A stretch of DNA of 26,732 nt from JAYKJB01 sp035284745 [NCBI: Candidatus Sericytochromatia bacterium] (GTDB lineage Bacteria > Cyanobacteriota > Sericytochromatia > S15B-MN24): contig JAYKIL010000010.1 in assembly GCA_035284745.1 (NCBI GenBank), positions 1 through 26,732 of the forward strand, given 5' to 3'. The notes beneath the pieces were generated by a model. It made no database searches. It saw nothing but the letters and a program-made list of their open reading frames with translations, and was not told where the DNA came from. Below, in pieces: positions 15,896 to 24,221 of this stretch; position 1 is the stretch's first letter, and every line of letters begins with the position of its first letter. Both the position numbers and the translations under genes were made by a program.

Positions 15896-17011
15896 TCATC
15901 GCAACAGGTCTTGCGGAAGCGACAAAGGCTCGTCCGGGCGCTTCGGGTCACGCACCCCCGGTAACCGGGCAATGGTGATCAGGTTGTCTGGAGCGCTCAA
16001 AGCGGACAAAAAGGCGACCAACGCATCCCGTTCCTCGCCCGTTAAGCCAAGGGGGACCAGGTTCCTGTCTAAATTCGAATTGGGGAAGCCCCCCTGGTCA
16101 TAAAATGCCACCACCGCCTCGAGAGTGGGCAGCGTTCCATTATGCATATAGGGGGCCGTTAAGGCGACATTCCGCAATGTGGGGGTCTTAAATCGTCCTT
16201 TGTCACCGGGGTTGCCGGTCACCAAGAATCGACCGGAGTCGGGAGAAGCATCTCGTGCGCCGACCCCTGTGTTGTGAAACAAGCGATCCGTCAGGTCGGG
16301 ACCGCTGTGACACGAAAAGCAGCGCCCCCGAGACGAGTTAAACAGCCGGTTGCCGAGTTGCTGCTGTTCGGTCAGTGCCGCCGAATCACCGCGCAAAAAC
16401 CTCTCGTACGGCGATAGTTCCGTTTGCAACGCGCGCTCAAACGACGCCAAGGCCCGCGCGATGCCCTCGGGAGTGACAGTTTCACCGAAGGCCTCTTTGA
16501 ATTTTTTGGGATAATAAGGATGAGAATTCAGCCTTCTTACCACGTCATCCAGCTTTGCATCCATCTCGAGCGGATCGGTCACCGGCCCCAGCGCTTGTGC
16601 TTCTAGACTCTCTGCCCGGCCATCCCAGAATTGTTGACTCGACCCCGCTGCCGCATAGATGGTCGGCACACTGCGACGACCTCGACGGCCGTGTATTCCC
16701 TCTGCATTGCGCTGACCATTGGAAAATCCACGATTATGTTGATGACAGGTGCCACAGGTCATCCGGCCATTGCCCGATAATCGCGGCTCGAACCACAAGC
16801 GAAATCCCAGTTCCACCTTGGCCTGAGTGACGGGATTATCAGCCGGTGCAGGTATTTCGCGCCAAACAAGCGTAGCCGCGCGGACACCACGAGGTTGTGC
16901 CCCAGATAGAGTCGCTCCCGGCGCAAGGGTTTGACACGCAAAAAGCCCCGTGCCAAGCAACGGGAGAGCGAAAAAACCCACGGAGACTAACCGTTGAAAT
17001 GAAAAACCCAT
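15896..17011 (-). CDS. Di-heme cytochrome c peroxidase/MauG-family lipoprotein
   Basis: This 371-aa exported electron-transfer enzyme of the bacterial cytochrome c peroxidase/MauG superfamily reduces H2O2 or carries out related two-electron oxidations. There are two heme c sites, CGTCH from Cys86 and CFSCH from Cys231. The segment FKTPTLRNVALTAPYMHNG is characteristic of the family's C-terminal domain. The N-terminus has a hydrophobic signal ending GLFAC, which looks like a lipobox, so it is probably membrane-anchored in the periplasm. ATG 17011 is chosen over TTG 17014; no strong Shine-Dalgarno is seen. It follows the coiled-coil gene by 21 nt and may share its mRNA, although no functional link is evident. 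MauG-type and CcpA-type cannot be separated here. Confidence 0.92.
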   Translation of the reverse strand: MGFSFQRLVSVGFFALPLLGTGLFACQTLAPGATLSGAQPRGVRAATLVWREIPAPADNPVTQAKVELGFRLWFEPRLSGNGRMTCGTCHQHNRGFSNGQRNAEGIHGRRGRRSVPTIYAAAGSSQQFWDGRAESLEAQALGPVTDPLEMDAKLDDVVRRLNSHPYYPKKFKEAFGETVTPEGIARALASFERALQTELSPYERFLRGDSAALTEQQQLGNRLFNSSRGRCFSCHSGPDLTDRLFHNTGVGARDASPDSGRFLVTGNPGDKGRFKTPTLRNVALTAPYMHNGTLPTLEAVVAFYDQGGFPNSNLDRNLVPLGLTGEERDALVAFLSALSAPDNLITIARLPGVRDPKRPDEPLSLPQDLLR

Positions 17012-17032
17012 CAAGGAAGTTATCCCAGAAAC

Positions 17033-18904
17033 CTACAAAGACTTGCGAGCGGGTTCGGCAATTTCAAGCCCCACCGCTATTCGCATCTTCTCAGCCAACA
17101 AGGCATCGAATCGTTCGAACACGGGCAACCAGTCGGTTCGATTCTCTGGCGCCCAATCGATCTCATCCAGAGCCAGACGGTGCAAAACATTTTCGACAAC
17201 CGTCGCTTCCAAGACTAAAGAAGCCAACAAGGGGGCCACAACATCCAGCCAAGCACACGGCTCCATCCGCGCCCCCAAAGAGGGCCATTCCACAACACCG
17301 GGTTTCCAGGCAACCAAGGCGGCCTCTGGGTGGGCCTGCAACAAACGTGTCATCTCCTCGTCTGTCTCTGGATCGGCCACCGGCAACTCGAGCCAACGCA
17401 GCAGCAAAAAGGCCTCTTCCGGGCCATTCTCGAGCAAACGGGGCAAGCCTTGGACCCATTCGGGCGACCACCAAGCGCCGACACACAGGCCATCTTGGAC
17501 CAGGCCGACGGCCACAGGGGGGGAATCATCGGGATCGAGAGGACAGCGCCAGCGGAAGAGGTCCTCTTCACCGGCCAAGGCCCACAATCTCTCCACATCA
17601 CCATTTCGACGCCATACCATGACGTCGTGGCGATCCCGATCAAAGCGCAGAGGGGCCGACAAATGAATAGAGGTCAAAGTGCCAGGAGTGGTCGCAAACT
17701 CAATCCGATTGACGTGACCCTTGGCGTGAGGAACCTCGCCCTCGCCGCGCACCCGCACCAGCGACGCACGAGTCAACTTCAGAGCGGACTGGGTTCGGGC
17801 CATCTCGGCCTGAAGTGTTTCACCCAGATGCTGCAACGCGCGGATATCCCCCTCCACCTTTTCAAAAGTTTGGCGCACCGCCCGTTGGATCGAATGAAGA
17901 ACATGGAGACCCTTTTTCAGGGCTTGGGTCTCGGTCGTCAATGAAGCCGTGCTCTGGGCCCACTGAGTCATCTGGGCGTGAAGGGAGTTAAACGCTCGCA
18001 TGAGTGGCTGCTGTTCAGTCCGCAGCGTTTCCAGCCCGGTGAGCAGCGATTGAACATGTTGTCGTAAGTCCTGGTTTTCCGCTTGCAACGCCGCGATCTG
18101 CGACTGACTCGTGGTCTGTTCCCCCTCCACCAGGCCGCCCAACTCCGCATAGAGAGCCTTCAATCGCGCCATTTCGCGCGCCATTGAATCCTGCGCTTCG
18201 AAGCGTAAATCCGCGGCGTGAGTCTGCGCTTCCAGCGCGCTACGCAATGCAGCCACTTCGTCTCGCAGGGCATCCCCCTCCGCACGAGACAACGCACCTA
18301 CGTGAGCATCCGCAGGCCCCATCGGCAAGCGCGTTTCCGTCTGCGGGGACACCGGTAGTTCACGCGGAGGGGGGGGCGGTTCCACCCACTCAATCGGAGG
18401 CGAAGGTGGCTCTGTCCACTGAACCGGGGGGGGCGCGTCATCGGCAGCCACGGAAAGGGGCGAGTCGGAAGAAAGGAAGTCAACGAACGCCGGGGAGTTG
18501 CTCTCCGACGCAGGCGATAGCTGTTGCAGGGGAATGGGCTCTGGAACCGGGCCTTCCGATTCAGCGTTGGCGATAGGATTAAAAAAGTCGAATTCTGGGG
18601 CCCCTGGCGCCGGGAGAGGGGATGCCCCTGCGTCCAGAAAGGAGGGAGATTCAAATTCCTCCGGCCCCGCAAAAGCCAAAAACGGGTTTTCCGGACCGGG
18701 TTCGGGTGCGCCAAAAACGCCGAACGGGGACGCTGCGACATCGCCGCCATCAGCCCCAAGGGCCGGGTGATGGTCCAAGGAGGTCTGTTTTTCTGCCGCG
18801 GGCAGAAAAAAACCGGGATCGTCTTCAAGCACAAACTCTTCGAACGAGGTATCCATCTCAAAAGTCATTCCGGCAACGGCCCAATCTGGTGTCAGCCTGA
18901 ACAT
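17033..18904 (-). CDS. Coiled-coil protein of unknown function, disordered acidic N-terminus
   Basis: This protein of about 623 aa is not recognised. The first ~200 residues are acidic and rich in Pro, Phe and Glu/Asp (many FE/FF/PEF clusters, then PPPPV/PPPPP stretches), and so are probably disordered. A long coiled coil follows at about 205-400 (repeats of ALRSAL, ALQAENQDLRQHVQSLL, ALKKGLHVL). The C-terminal ~220 residues form a compact Trp-rich domain (VMVWRRNGDVERLWALAG; VGAWWSPEWVQGLPRLL). There is no signal peptide or membrane span, so it is cytoplasmic. ATG 18904 is chosen; GTG 18940 would overlap one of the possible starts of the divergent large gene. It lies head to head with the pseudo-SNF2/HTH gene, which suggests joint regulation and perhaps a shared complex. 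That is only an inference. Confidence 0.75.
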   Translation of the reverse strand: MFRLTPDWAVAGMTFEMDTSFEEFVLEDDPGFFLPAAEKQTSLDHHPALGADGGDVAASPFGVFGAPEPGPENPFLAFAGPEEFESPSFLDAGASPLPAPGAPEFDFFNPIANAESEGPVPEPIPLQQLSPASESNSPAFVDFLSSDSPLSVAADDAPPPVQWTEPPSPPIEWVEPPPPPRELPVSPQTETRLPMGPADAHVGALSRAEGDALRDEVAALRSALEAQTHAADLRFEAQDSMAREMARLKALYAELGGLVEGEQTTSQSQIAALQAENQDLRQHVQSLLTGLETLRTEQQPLMRAFNSLHAQMTQWAQSTASLTTETQALKKGLHVLHSIQRAVRQTFEKVEGDIRALQHLGETLQAEMARTQSALKLTRASLVRVRGEGEVPHAKGHVNRIEFATTPGTLTSIHLSAPLRFDRDRHDVMVWRRNGDVERLWALAGEEDLFRWRCPLDPDDSPPVAVGLVQDGLCVGAWWSPEWVQGLPRLLENGPEEAFLLLRWLELPVADPETDEEMTRLLQAHPEAALVAWKPGVVEWPSLGARMEPCAWLDVVAPLLASLVLEATVVENVLHRLALDEIDWAPENRTDWLPVFERFDALLAEKMRIAVGLEIAEPARKSL

Positions 18905-18958
18905 CAGGCTATCATAGGGGTCCTTGAGAGTCGATAACACCTCAAGCGGAAAATTTGC

Positions 18959-18974
18959 GGAGGCGCTCAGGTTG
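18959..18974 (+). promoter_or_regulatory. Ribosome-binding site that decides the start of the large HTH protein
   Basis: GGAGG (18959-18963) lies 8 nt upstream of TTG 18972. Other in-frame choices are TTG 18924, which would overlap the divergent gene, and GTG 19014, with no site at good spacing. The N-terminal domain begins after residue 15, so all three starts keep it. Confidence 0.5.
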
Positions 18975-21900
18975 TGTAGCTGGAGCAGCGAGGATGTCTA
19001 CTCGGGCGAAAATGTGCTTCATACGGGGCAGCTCGTACGAGCGCTCCACGGGGATCGTGGCATTGGTCGTGTCGACAGTGCTTCCTCGACTCACGCAGAC
19101 GTTTCATACTTTTTAGGGGTCGGCCGCGATATCATCTGCAACCACGCCCTGCGTTTTCTCGTGCGGGTGCGACTCATCCCCGGCACCTTATGCTTCACAC
19201 CGTCGGAACCCGGGAAGCCTTTGACGGTGGGTTGGGTGCGTCGATGCTTGGGCGACAGCTATGAACTAGCGCTTCCAGATGGCGCACTTTTGACGGTGCC
19301 CGAGGCCCACATCCGTATTTACGCCCAGCACGCGGAGGCTGACCCGGTCACGTTACTGCAATGCCTGGGCCATGGCAATCCGCTGGCAGCCGACCGCCGC
19401 CGCAACCTCGTGGCGGCTATGACGCAATGGCGAGCGAGCAGCCGCGGCCTGACGGGCTGGCTCTCATCCCGTCTGCCCCTCTCAGCGCAGGGTTTCAGCC
19501 TGATCGCCCGTGCCCTCACTCAGAACAAGCTGCGATGTGTTCTGGCGGACCCTGATTCTCAGGCCCGCGACAGTGCCCTGGTGGGACTGGTACGTCAACT
19601 TTTTGCCGAGCAACCCCGTGCACGCTGCCTTGTGATTGCAGCGGGTGAGCGGCACGGTTGGTGGGAGCATCAGCTTGCAGACCACATCCGACACAGCCCC
19701 ATTCGTCGGCTGATGACGCTCACACCGGATGAAACTGAGATATGCGAGTCGCCGCAGGCTCCCCACATGATGGTGATCGAGGGCGCGGCGCCATTGGTGG
19801 AAGGCGCTTGGCTGGCCGGCGCGCAACGCCGTCGATTTGATAAGCTGCGCGCGCTCTCGCAGCAATGCGAGCATCTTATCTTGTTGGCTGATACACCGGT
19901 TCAAGGCCCTCTCGACATACAGTTCGCTCTGCTGCACCTGATTGATCCCCACGAATACCCGTTGGAAAAAAAAGCGGATTGGCTCGCTTCGCGGGACCCA
20001 GACGAGGCCATTGGGCGACCTGGCGAAAGACTTATCAGCGATCGGGCTTCTTGTCTGCGAGCGAGACGTCTTGTTTTTCCTGTCGAACCGACATTTCTAC
20101 AGCCTCTGGAAAGCCCCCACCAAGCCGTGTGCGAAATATTGGGCCACTGGAGGGAGACGGCCTACCAAGCTTCGGAAAATGACGAGGAGTCTCAAGAAAA
20201 GTACGCGGCCATTTGGACGGCTTTTCACAATGCGTGGGGCGCATCGCCCGAAGCCCTCAAAGAGGTTGTAAGCCTGCGGCACCGTGTCGTCGGCCCCCTG
20301 ATTGAAATACCCGGCCCCGCGAATCTGACGATTCCGCGAAACGATTTTCAGGCACTCACCGAGACACCCTTGTTCGCCGGAGAATTACAGCATTTGGAAG
20401 CGCTGAGTTCCGAACTGGCCTTGGGACGCGAGCCCCACCCTACGCAAGGAGAAGCTGCCGCTCAAATCGTTTCCGCCACAGCCAAGGGAAAGGTGCTGGC
20501 TGTGACGATGTATGGTCGTTTGGCCCACGAGTTGTTCCAGCGATGCGCGGCAGACTTGGGTGCGGACACGATTGCCCTGGTGACAACAGAAGCAAGCGAG
20601 GCCGAGCGCACACGGGAAATCGACAGGTTCAATCACGATGCCTCATGTCTCGTTTTGATGGCTGACGAGGCATTGTTCGACGGGGATCGCAAGGTGCGGG
20701 CCGACGTGGTGGTTCACGTGGATACGCCCTGGCAATTTTCTACGTGGGCCAAACGACTTCAGAGATTGGACGCTGAAGATCCGGCCGCTGCAGAGCACGT
20801 CATCCGCGTGCCAGACATCAGCCACTCGGGCGATCCAGGGCTTTGGCAAGCCGCTTTGAAAGAGGCCTTCTGGTCTGACGAGCCACGGAGCCTCCACGCG
20901 ATGGGTGTCTGGCGATCGCTCGATACGACCCACGGACTGAACGCATTTTTAAGGGGCCCCAAGGCGCCTTCCACCATTCAGGACGATCTCCAACGCGCGC
21001 AATCGACCCTTCAAAAACTTCAAGACGCGGAAGAACAACGGGATCCCGCCGTGAAGCTCACCTCGCGTGATTACGCGGACTTCCAAGCCCTCGCAAAACA
21101 AGACGCCGCCTGTGTGGTTTGGCAGGCGGCGCTTGAGGGCTGGATGTACGACGTGCTGCGCTTGCCTCTTCCTTCTCCCGGTCATCCCAGCGAACGCACC
21201 GAAGATATCCCGTCAGGTCTTTGGAAACGGCTCGGCCCCCTGCTCACCACCGAACACGAATTTAGCCGCGTCGATGCACTCAGAAACCCGCACAAAGCGT
21301 TTCTCCGCCCCGGGACGCCCTTGGTGGACACCATTCTCTCCACGCTGTCGTGGAATGCACGCGGCCAATGCGCCGCCGTGTGGCGAGAAGCGAAGGATTG
21401 GCCGACAGGCGCTGGAAGCACCTGGACAGGCCTGCGCCTGGACTGGGTGATTGAGGCGGATGAAACACAATGGCACGACCTGACGGCGATTACACAGGAC
21501 GAAGCGCCCAGTGCAGCCTGTGTGAAGCGCCAGGCGGATGCGCTGTGCCCCCCCCGACATCTCACGCAATTTATTGATTTGGCGGGACAGGAGGTGACCG
21601 ACCCGCAGACCCTCAGCGTGTTAAACCTCCCTTACTCCGAGGTCCCAGGCGGGCACCGAGACTGGCCATTGGTCCGAGAACTGCTTCCGGTTTTGCAAAC
21701 ACACGTCCCGGGAGAAATATTGCAAGAAGGCCTCTCCGCCGCCGTGGCCCAAGCGCAAGAAAAATTGCGCACGCAAACTGCGGTGATGGAATTTTTTGTG
21801 CGGCAAGAGGGCGACAGCGCTGCTCACCCCGCGGGGGCGAGCCCCCTCCCCAGCAAGCGGGCCGATGAAGCGCCGACAGAGTCTCACGCTGCCTTGCATT

Positions 21901-23330
21901 CGGCCATTCGAGCACCCCGGGTGCGCCTGGACACCCTCACCTTGTTCATTATTTCGGGAGAGGCCCCTCCCGATTCAGAGCATCACAAACAACGCAGGGG
22001 GCCGCGGCACGCCCACCCGATGCGGTTAGAATTTCCCGCCTCGGAGGGGGCGATCGATTTGCCCTCCGCCCGGGAGGCGCGGGGCCTCACCGCGCGGGAA
22101 CTGGCCACCTTGGCCTCTGTACCGACTGAACGTCTGAATGCGTTAGAAACCCGCGGAGTCTCATTGGACGTCGATGCGATGCGACGGGTCAGCGCGACCC
22201 TTGAGGCGCTACCCGAGTTAAATGCAGTCGACACGCGGGGGCCCGCCATCGCTGCGCGGCGGGAACAGCGAGGACAAACGCTCGCAGAGGGGGCCTGCGA
22301 ACTGGGCATCACCCCTGAGGCATTGGCTCGCATCGAAGCGGAAGGGGCACCTCCAGAAATGGCCCGGCGATTGGCCCGGGCGCTGCACTTCTCGACCGAC
22401 CAACTGGCCTCACTGGCACCCTTCCTGGGGCGTCGACTCACCAGCTTGCGCAGAGCGGCAGCGCTCAGCCAGGCGCAAGTGGCGGAACGACTGGAGGTAC
22501 CCACCGGCGTTGTGGCGGCTCTGGAGCTGGGTCGCGTCACACCCTCCGACGCGCTGTTGGCAAAGCTGCGGGCCTTGCTGCCAATCCCCGAAGCGATGAA
22601 AGGGGAGCTGGTGCGCTTGCGCCCGCGCGCACTCGACCTGGGTGATCCGGATGCTGATTTGAATCCCCCAATGCCCGCCGCCGCCTTCGATACCCATGCG
22701 ACAGAAGCCGAGGCTTCCGGCGCACCACCACCCCGCTCTGATGATCCCGCGACGGTGGCCACGCCAACGCGTGAGGCAGACTTGCCCCTGCGCAGCCTGC
22801 GCCAGCGCAAGGGCCTCTCGCAAAAGGAACTGGCCGATATGCTGGGCATGTCGACCGCTTTGCTCTCGTTTTGCGAACGGGGCACCAAGCAACTTCCTGC
22901 CGAGAAGGCCCGCACCGCTGCCTGCATCCTGGCCGCCTTAGCGGACGTGCCCAGCAGCGAATTTGTCGGGCCACGCCTGCGTGAAAAAATGGAACGCCAA
23001 GGGTGGGATGCACCTCAGCTTGCACAGCAGTCGGGAGTGAGCCTGTCGACCATCCAGGCATCACTGGAAATCGGCTTTGACAACGCAGCCCGAGAAGACG
23101 TCCGGCGTCTGTTCAACGCCTTGGGCAACCGACGGGCTTTGTGGACAAGGACCGAGATAGGTTGGCACGGTCCGAGCGATGAGGATCTCGAAGCGTTGGG
23201 CGTTCCTGCCCCGCTTTTCGCTGCTTTGCGTGCGGGCACCATGATTCCAGATGAGTCTCTATATGTACGCCTGCTGGCCGTCAACGCATCGGCCGGTTCC
23301 CCGATCACCAGCGCAGACAGACAACCATGA
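18972..23330 (+). CDS. Degenerate SNF2/RapA-like helicase fused to an array of about six Xre-type HTH domains
   Basis: This 1452-aa protein appears to combine two things. Residues ~19-110 resemble the Tudor-like N-terminus of RapA (GQLVRALHGDRGIGRV). Residues ~170-620 follow a SNF2 helicase by eye, with key motifs replaced: LADEVGLGKT is LADPDSQARD (191-200), DEAH is IEGA (269-272), LLTATP is LLADTP (304-309), and QRIGRLDRIGQ is KRLQRLDAEDP (594-604). FLRPGTPLVD (777-786) opens a RapA-like C-terminal region. From ~1030 to ~1445 there are helix-turn-helix units at about 1030, 1090, 1153, 1271, 1333 and a weak one at 1395. The best is RQRKGLSQKELADMLGMSTA. An acidic Pro/Ala linker separates units 3 and 4. 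It probably binds DNA without ATPase activity, in a structural or regulatory role. The gene is intact and long, which argues against decay. Confidence 0.75.
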   Translation: MCSWSSEDVYSGENVLHTGQLVRALHGDRGIGRVDSASSTHADVSYFLGVGRDIICNHALRFLVRVRLIPGTLCFTPSEPGKPLTVGWVRRCLGDSYELALPDGALLTVPEAHIRIYAQHAEADPVTLLQCLGHGNPLAADRRRNLVAAMTQWRASSRGLTGWLSSRLPLSAQGFSLIARALTQNKLRCVLADPDSQARDSALVGLVRQLFAEQPRARCLVIAAGERHGWWEHQLADHIRHSPIRRLMTLTPDETEICESPQAPHMMVIEGAAPLVEGAWLAGAQRRRFDKLRALSQQCEHLILLADTPVQGPLDIQFALLHLIDPHEYPLEKKADWLASRDPDEAIGRPGERLISDRASCLRARRLVFPVEPTFLQPLESPHQAVCEILGHWRETAYQASENDEESQEKYAAIWTAFHNAWGASPEALKEVVSLRHRVVGPLIEIPGPANLTIPRNDFQALTETPLFAGELQHLEALSSELALGREPHPTQGEAAAQIVSATAKGKVLAVTMYGRLAHELFQRCAADLGADTIALVTTEASEAERTREIDRFNHDASCLVLMADEALFDGDRKVRADVVVHVDTPWQFSTWAKRLQRLDAEDPAAAEHVIRVPDISHSGDPGLWQAALKEAFWSDEPRSLHAMGVWRSLDTTHGLNAFLRGPKAPSTIQDDLQRAQSTLQKLQDAEEQRDPAVKLTSRDYADFQALAKQDAACVVWQAALEGWMYDVLRLPLPSPGHPSERTEDIPSGLWKRLGPLLTTEHEFSRVDALRNPHKAFLRPGTPLVDTILSTLSWNARGQCAAVWREAKDWPTGAGSTWTGLRLDWVIEADETQWHDLTAITQDEAPSAACVKRQADALCPPRHLTQFIDLAGQEVTDPQTLSVLNLPYSEVPGGHRDWPLVRELLPVLQTHVPGEILQEGLSAAVAQAQEKLRTQTAVMEFFVRQEGDSAAHPAGASPLPSKRADEAPTESHAALHSAIRAPRVRLDTLTLFIISGEAPPDSEHHKQRRGPRHAHPMRLEFPASEGAIDLPSAREARGLTARELATLASVPTERLNALETRGVSLDVDAMRRVSATLEALPELNAVDTRGPAIAARREQRGQTLAEGACELGITPEALARIEAEGAPPEMARRLARALHFSTDQLASLAPFLGRRLTSLRRAAALSQAQVAERLEVPTGVVAALELGRVTPSDALLAKLRALLPIPEAMKGELVRLRPRALDLGDPDADLNPPMPAAAFDTHATEAEASGAPPPRSDDPATVATPTREADLPLRSLRQRKGLSQKELADMLGMSTALLSFCERGTKQLPAEKARTAACILAALADVPSSEFVGPRLREKMERQGWDAPQLAQQSGVSLSTIQASLEIGFDNAAREDVRRLFNALGNRRALWTRTEIGWHGPSDEDLEALGVPAPLFAALRAGTMIPDESLYVRLLAVNASAGSPITSADRQP

Positions 23331-23400
23331 CTTGCTGTTTCATACGGAACAAGCAGGGGCAAACAGAAATTACACCCAAAAGTTTTCTATGGAGGTTTGG

Positions 23401-24111
23401 ATGTTCAATAAAACCATCGCGCTGGTTGTCTCCGCATTGCTCTCGGGAATGGCTGTCGCTACCCCCGTCCTGACTGCGGAACCTGCACTCGCGCGGTCTG
23501 GCAAAGCCCTCAGTTCCCACGAAAACCTGGACGTCGATCTGGGCATCTCCGAACTGCCCTCCAACGTCGAGGCCTTTCTCGCCTTGCGCGAACGCCTCGC
23601 CAAAACTCCGGAAGGAGCTGTGGCGGTCTTTCTGGTCGCCTTGAACGTCTACGGTGAAAATCGGGACCTTGGCAAAACCTTTCTCACGATCGCTGTGGAT
23701 GCGCGGCACGTGAAAGACAGCGAGGAGCCAGGCTCGTACAAGGGAAAAATCATCAACAAAAATCGCACCAGGGAATTCAACCGGGTGCTGGAGAATTCCC
23801 CCAACACCGCCCGGGCCTACTGGAAAGGCGCGGGGCCAGACAATGGCTACAAAGCAGACAAGCCTTTTGCCGCGAAAATTTACAAGGTAAAGGGCACCGA
23901 GGCCCGGGCAGACAAATACGCGGAGGCCACCACGGGGCGTGCGGTGGAAGAACTCAAGCTCTTCGTCATGTCCGAAGGGTACCGCAACGCCAGCGGCGGT
24001 GGACGCCCCATCTCAGTGGCGAAAAATGCTGCAGGCGTATGGAAGGTCACCCGCTTCAGCGGAGTCGTAGCGGCCGTGATGAAGACCCCAGGCCCCACAG
24101 ACGACTTATAG
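23401..24111 (+). CDS. Secreted protein of unknown function
   Basis: This 236-aa protein begins at ATG 23401 with GGAGG at 23391-23395, 5 nt upstream. The frame stays open to 23251, but that stretch overlaps the preceding gene and has no ribosome-binding site. The first ~32 residues are a signal peptide (KTIALVVSALLSGMAVATPV, cleavage probably after ALA). The mature part has SNVEAFLALRERLAKTPEGAV, a helical Ala/Leu segment, YWKGAGPDNGYKADKPF and ELKLFVMSEG, ending in a Trp-Lys-Val-Thr strand. This resembles an exported family I recall as DUF6935, a name I could not check. No catalytic residues are evident. It follows the large HTH gene by 70 nt and may be read from its own promoter. Confidence 0.82.
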   Translation: MFNKTIALVVSALLSGMAVATPVLTAEPALARSGKALSSHENLDVDLGISELPSNVEAFLALRERLAKTPEGAVAVFLVALNVYGENRDLGKTFLTIAVDARHVKDSEEPGSYKGKIINKNRTREFNRVLENSPNTARAYWKGAGPDNGYKADKPFAAKIYKVKGTEARADKYAEATTGRAVEELKLFVMSEGYRNASGGGRPISVAKNAAGVWKVTRFSGVVAAVMKTPGPTDDL

Positions 24112-24167
24112 ATTCCACTGGGCGGGCGAAACCGCAAATTTCCACGCTTCCCCACAGGGAACTACAA

Positions 24168-24193
24168 GAACGGCGCCCTCGCGGGCGCCGTTC
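24168..24193. terminator. Perfect 11-bp hairpin between convergent genes
   Basis: GAACGGCGCCC (24168-24178), loop TCGC, then GGGCGCCGTTC (24183-24193) form a perfect, very GC-rich stem. It lies between the stop of the secreted protein (plus) and the stop of the vWA lipoprotein (minus), as expected for a bidirectional terminator. Neither strand has a proper T-run after it, so it may rely on Rho or act as an mRNA end stabiliser. Confidence 0.7.
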
Positions 24194-24221
24194 CGGTCAA
24201 GAGCTGGCTCAACCGCCAGGA

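Noticed and set aside
21983-22927. 314-codon minus-strand open frame opposite the HTH array
   Set aside because: Its translation is Ser/Ala/Arg-rich with no domain, and it is explained by GC-rich codon bias of the true plus-strand frame, which carries clear HTH motifs.
18972-23330. Typical active helicase annotation
   Set aside because: GKT, DEAH and motif VI residues are all absent at the aligned positions, so an ATP-driven helicase is not supported.
23251-23400. N-terminal extension of the secreted protein
   Set aside because: It overlaps the large HTH gene and would bury the signal peptide; ATG 23401 has a GGAGG site.
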